Of a stretch of 64,000 nt of DNA, positions 60,815 to 64,000 are shown piece by piece. Location of the stretch: contig NZ_CAMHSK010000014.1 of assembly GCF_946187725.1 (NCBI RefSeq), positions 1 through 64,000 of the forward strand, written 5' to 3'. The stretch is from an uncultured Treponema sp. (lineage in GTDB: Bacteria; Spirochaetota; Spirochaetia; Treponematales; Treponemataceae). Made by a program: the position numbers and the translations under genes. Position 1 is the stretch's first letter. The number at the start of each line of letters is the position of its first letter. Below the pieces are notes generated by a model that ran no database searches, was not told the DNA's origin, and worked only from the letters and a program-made list of their open reading frames with translations.

Positions 60815-62593
60815 TTATTCAGCCGGAATCAAAATATCTGTGCCGGAAATGATTAAATCCGGGTTTTTGATTTTGTTGTATGTCGCGATTTTCGGATATT
60901 TCCACGGTGTCTTGTAGTAAGACTCTGAAATGTCCCAAAGAGTGTCGCCCCAGCGAATGTGGTATTTTACATCAGAAGTCTTTTTGACTTCAGGCTTTTT
61001 CTGCTCAACAGGAGATGGCGGCGGAACCGGAACGACTTTTTCTGGCTCAGGAGCGATGATGATTTTGTCTTCAACTGCTTCCGGGGCTGGTTCTTCTTCA
61101 ACCTCGACATCAATGAATTTTGTGCCTTCTTCTGCTTCTTCAACCGGCTTTTCAACGACAGTCTTTTCTTTTGAGAAGAACTTATCAAGGATTGAAACGC
61201 CGTTGGTATTTCTTGATGCGATGAGATTGTATTTTGACGGTACGATAAAGAGCACGAGAATTGTCGCAATGACACAGATAATCGCACAGATAATGCAGAT
61301 GATTACAGGTGTGCGGGTTTTCTTTGTTTCTTCTTCTTCGTCATAGAGAGAAGCGTGTTCACCGGCAAGAGTTTCTTTGTCGTAGAGGTCAGAGAAATCC
61401 ATTGCAGAACCGCTCATTGTTGTTGCACTTGATGTTCCGAAAAGGTCATCGTCAGAGATTGAGCTTGAATCATCTGTGGCCGGTTTGTCGAGGTCATTGA
61501 AATCATCGAAGTTGAGGCCAGTTGCTGTTCCTGAAGTTTTTGTGTCTGAAAAATCAGAATCAAAGTCAGGTAAATCAAATCCCTCTGGTTCAGATGATGA
61601 GTCGAAGTCAGAATCTGATTTTGTCGTTGCAGTGAAATCATCGTCAAAATCAGGGAGTGTAGAATCTTCGGTCTGGCTTGAGCTTGTGCTGTCAAATGAG
61701 TCAAAAGAAGAATTGTCTTCGATGTCAGGGAGAGAAAAATCTTCTGTTGAGAAATCGTCGGCTACACTTACAGAATCGTCTGCAATCGTTGTGTCGTCTT
61801 CGATTGTTGTCGTGTCGGTCTGAATTTCAGAACCAGCGTCAAAATCAGGAGTTTCTGTTAAATCGTTGTTCTCAGTTAAATCATTGGTTTCGTCGGAATG
61901 TTTTGCAGAAAAATCAACTGATTCCAATGTTTTGTCTTCTACTGGAACATCATTGTCGAGTGCAGAGAAATCTGGTTTTGCACCTTCAAAACCGTCATTC
62001 AAATCAATGTTTGTTTTTGGCGGTTCAGAATGGTCAAAATGGAAAGGCATGTCTTCAAGCACGCTCGAATTTAGCTCTGGAAGTTCCTGTGGCGGGAAAG
62101 TTGATTCTGAGGCATCTTTTGCAAGATTTTCTTCTGTGATTTCAGCAGTTTCTGTTACGGCACTTTCCTCTGCTTCTGGGGCAGGTTCTTCAACCGTTTC
62201 TTCCGATGAAGATTCTGATGAAGATGAAAGGGCGAAATCTGCCGGTTCTGCGCGCTCTTCAGCGGTTCGTGAAACCAAAGTGACTTCAGTTTCGCTTTTT
62301 TTGCCTGTTTCAGGGTCAACGACTTCCGCTGTGAGATGATTTTCTTCGTCCAGGCCTACGGAAAGATGAAGTTCCGGCTCTCCGTTTGGATGAGGGTTAA
62401 GCTTTGTGACTTCGAGCGTATCGACATATTCAGCATCGTCCATCGTGCCGTTTTCTGAGCGATACAAGTCAATCTGAACTTTTGTCTGATTATCTTTAGC
62501 TGTCGTCAAATCCAGCATTCTCTTTTTTGCTTCGCCTTCTTCGAGAACCGGATAGAATGTTCCGTCAGCAAGTTTTATTCCGATTGTTTTCAT
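60815..62593 (-). CDS. LysM-domain membrane protein with acidic low-complexity region
   Basis: A 592-residue protein. Residues 1-115 form a small beta-rich domain (KTIGIKLADGTFYPVL). Residues ~120-420 are extremely rich in Asp, Ser, Glu and Thr with repeated words such as LPDFDDDF and FDLPDFDSDF. A single membrane segment (TPVIICIICAIICVIATILV) follows near 440, then a Pro/Glu linker and a C-terminal LysM (YHIRWGDTLWDISESYYKTP) at ~542-592. The LysM should bind peptidoglycan in the periplasm while the acidic part stays in the cytoplasm. No enzyme domain. Confidence 0.85.
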   Translation of the reverse strand: MKTIGIKLADGTFYPVLEEGEAKKRMLDLTTAKDNQTKVQIDLYRSENGTMDDAEYVDTLEVTKLNPHPNGEPELHLSVGLDEENHLTAEVVDPETGKKSETEVTLVSRTAEERAEPADFALSSSSESSSEETVEEPAPEAEESAVTETAEITEENLAKDASESTFPPQELPELNSSVLEDMPFHFDHSEPPKTNIDLNDGFEGAKPDFSALDNDVPVEDKTLESVDFSAKHSDETNDLTENNDLTETPDFDAGSEIQTDTTTIEDDTTIADDSVSVADDFSTEDFSLPDIEDNSSFDSFDSTSSSQTEDSTLPDFDDDFTATTKSDSDFDSSSEPEGFDLPDFDSDFSDTKTSGTATGLNFDDFNDLDKPATDDSSSISDDDLFGTSSATTMSGSAMDFSDLYDKETLAGEHASLYDEEEETKKTRTPVIICIICAIICVIATILVLFIVPSKYNLIASRNTNGVSILDKFFSKEKTVVEKPVEEAEEGTKFIDVEVEEEPAPEAVEDKIIIAPEPEKVVPVPPPSPVEQKKPEVKKTSDVKYHIRWGDTLWDISESYYKTPWKYPKIATYNKIKNPDLIISGTDILIPAE

Positions 62594-62631
62594 CTCTTAC
62601 CCCTATAAAAATCCCGTAGTTTCCAGAAAAT

Positions 62632-62724
62632 CCGCCACAGGAGGTGGCGTTTTAGAAGAGAGAGAATTTTCTGAAAGAAAATTCTCGTGCGAATCGGAAA
62701 TTACACGATGTAATTTCCGTTCGA
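62632..62724 (+). repeat. three-hairpin repeat family A, copy 3
   Basis: CGCCAC/GTGGCG, GAGAATTTTCT/AGAAAATTCTC and CGGAAATTACA/TGTAATTTCCG. The first and third stems differ from copies 1 and 2 by paired changes. It fills the gap between the LysM gene and the YD-repeat gene. Confidence 0.8.
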
Positions 62725-62725
62725 G

Positions 62726-63604
62726 TTATTTTGCGTCAAAAGCTGCGCCTGCAGGTGTTGTTGTGGCAGCTGGCCTTGCTCCTGCTCCGTAAGCATATTC
62801 TGCGATTCCTGTAAGTTCGTTTACAGTTGTGCCGAATTTTTCTGCAACATTGTAGCTTGTTCTTTTGATGATGTTGCCGCTTCCGTCATATTTGTAGATG
62901 ATTCGTGTGATGAGCTTGTTTTCGGCATTGTAAGTCTGTTCTTCTGAAATCTGATATGCTGCATCGAATCTGAAGACGACCTTTTTGGTCTGGCTTCCGA
63001 CTGCATTGAAGTAAGCAATTTCTGAGAGCTTGCCTGCATCATTGTAATTGTAAACAGCTTTCTGCTCAAGTTTGCCTGTGTTGAGGTACTGTGCGATTTC
63101 TGAAGTTCTGCCCTGATCATCGAGCTTTGTGATGATTTTTGAAAGAAGCGAGCCGTCTGCATTGTAGTAAGACTCTTCAATCTGTTTTCCGTTGATTTTC
63201 CAGATTGTGCGGTTTACGAGGTTGTCGCTTGAGTTGAACTCTGATTCGTCGATTTTGTTTCCGTCTGCATCGTATGTTTTTGTCATTTTCCATGCGACTT
63301 TTCCGTCTGCATCGGTGCAAACTGTTTCAACGAGATTATTTCCTTCATATTTATAGGTGATGTGGTCTACGAGAGAATCTTTGCTTGTGAGTTCAGAAGA
63401 TTCAATTTCGCGTCCGTTTGAATCAAAAACATGAACGAATTTTGCGCGTGGAGAGCGGTAGTAATCTCCGAATTTTTCTGTAATCTGATAGTCGATTTTT
63501 GTGTATTCGTTTTCTCCGATCGGTTTAAGAGAAGCCTCCGGATCGAAAGCAAAGAGTTGAGTTGCAAGAGCTGCACCTGCCAATACAAATAATGATTTTT
63601 TCAT
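62726..63604 (-). CDS. secreted YD/RHS-like repeat protein
   Basis: A 292-residue exported protein with signal peptide ending LFAFD near residue 20. The body has eight or so short repeats of the form YDADGN / YNADGSL / YNDAGKLSEI / YDGSGN, as in RHS or MORN-like YD modules, and a Pro/Ala/Thr tail. YD repeats often bind carbohydrate; no toxin domain is present. The ATG at 63604 is preceded closely by GGGGGA. Confidence 0.82.
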   Translation of the reverse strand: MKKSLFVLAGAALATQLFAFDPEASLKPIGENEYTKIDYQITEKFGDYYRSPRAKFVHVFDSNGREIESSELTSKDSLVDHITYKYEGNNLVETVCTDADGKVAWKMTKTYDADGNKIDESEFNSSDNLVNRTIWKINGKQIEESYYNADGSLLSKIITKLDDQGRTSEIAQYLNTGKLEQKAVYNYNDAGKLSEIAYFNAVGSQTKKVVFRFDAAYQISEEQTYNAENKLITRIIYKYDGSGNIIKRTSYNVAEKFGTTVNELTGIAEYAYGAGARPAATTTPAGAAFDAK

Positions 63605-63711
63605 ATATTCCCCCAAAAAATTATCGCATTTAATACTTTGTTTTTAATATCGGATTGTTACAATTATAACTAAAGATTTTTTATTTTTCTGTACTTTAAG
63701 GCGAGTTGTGT

Positions 63712-63717
63712 TATAAT
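63712..63717 (+). promoter_or_regulatory. -10 box upstream of dctP-like gene
   Basis: TATAAT 46 bases before the ATG; -35 not clear. Confidence 0.4.
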
Positions 63718-63763
63718 TTTTAAAATAACTTGATTTTTTAGACGAATTTAAGGAGATGTCAAC

Positions 63764-64000
63764 ATGGGGAGTACGAAAAGCAAATTTTTCATTTTTATGG
63801 CTTTTAGCGCCATGCTTACATTGTTTCCGTCATGTAAAAAATCTTACTTAAAACTTCATACCCTCTCACCAAAAACTGCCGTAAAACCTGATTTCGTCAT
63901 GCATGTCGGTCATGCCCAGACTGAAGAATCCGTTCGGCATCGTTCTCTTCTATATTTTAAAGAACAGGTTGAAGTGCAGTCTGAGGGTAAAATAGGCGTA
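63764..64000 (+). CDS. TRAP transporter solute-binding protein (DctP type), N-terminal part
   Basis: The first 79 codons of a gene cut by the window edge. Lipoprotein signal with FPSC (C24), then PDFVMHVGHAQTEESVRH and LLYFKEQVEVQSEGKIGV, the conserved start of DctP-type binding proteins that pass carboxylates or uronates to DctQM permeases. AAGGAG lies 8 bases upstream. Substrate unknown; a uronate or KDG-like acid would suit the pectin genes. Confidence 0.88.
   Translation, partial: MGSTKSKFFIFMAFSAMLTLFPSCKKSYLKLHTLSPKTAVKPDFVMHVGHAQTEESVRHRSLLYFKEQVEVQSEGKIGV

Overview
The window looks like a chromosomal segment of a host-associated, pectin-using spirochaete, most likely a Treponema from rumen, gut or mouth. 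This is inferred from gene content and moderate-to-low G+C: a pectate lyase of family PL9, a GH105-type unsaturated uronyl hydrolase, a 2-keto-3-deoxygluconate kinase, a DctP-type TRAP binding protein at the right edge, many lipoproteins, and proteins that resemble Treponema hypotheticals. I could not run a search, so genus is an inference.

Layout. 1-9.9 kb: the cut-off initiator tRNA, then a leftward cluster pepF-esterase-uppP-ycgN-like, dgt converging on a YfcE-like phosphoesterase and argS, and a GH105 lipoprotein. 9.9-17.6 kb is an accessory block beside tRNA-Thr: a double-glycine-leader bacteriocin-like precursor, a two-gene BcgI-like restriction-modification system, kdgK, three small poorly conserved ORFs (two separated only by an in-frame stop) and an XRE regulator. 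17.6-23.7 kb holds a histidine phosphatase, a SlyD-like isomerase with a cysteine-rich tail, GNAT and Nudix enzymes, tRNA-Cys, a GH3 enzyme and a DTW-domain tRNA-modifying enzyme. 23.7-30 kb has the PL9 lyase with a small secreted companion, a DUF2156-YkgJ pair, a YafQ toxin-antitoxin pair and a TSCPD protein. 30-37.6 kb contains a MacAB/TolC-like efflux operon, a TraB-family protein and a TPR protein. 37.7-41 kb has a spirochaete-type hypothetical and an MGH1/GH63-like hydrolase. 41.2-47.7 kb pairs an atypical LuxR-type regulator, carrying an 11-base homopolymer, with a divergent 1835-residue lipoprotein. 47.8-56.4 kb has an Rpn-type nuclease, phosphofructokinase, an Amt-PII fusion, asparagine synthetase, a PrsW-like protease and shikimate kinase. 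56.4-64 kb has a Kef-type antiporter, a lytic transglycosylase, a LysM protein, a YD-repeat protein and the start of dctP.

The most interesting signals are non-coding. (1) The ammonium transporter gene has a strong promoter followed at once by three tandem intrinsic terminators, and the neighbouring asparagine synthetase gene has a promoter followed by one terminator directly before its ribosome binding site. The four hairpins share a similar 5' arm, which suggests a nitrogen-linked antitermination circuit. (2) The same GC-rich palindromic element is inserted in frame inside two unrelated genes (uppP, asnB) and again in the amt leader, like the Rickettsia palindromic elements. (3) At least four other dispersed structured repeat families occur, two with compensatory stem changes, one bounded by terminal inverted repeats and carrying another repeat nested inside it. 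(4) Several genes have a -10 box 7-13 bases before the ATG and no Shine-Dalgarno sequence, suggesting leaderless transcripts.

Functionally, the PL9 lyase, its companion, the GH105 hydrolase, the acyl esterase, KdgK and possibly the TRAP protein would act together on pectin: depolymerisation, removal of unsaturated ends, deacylation, uptake and entry of KDG into central metabolism. They are dispersed and not in one operon.
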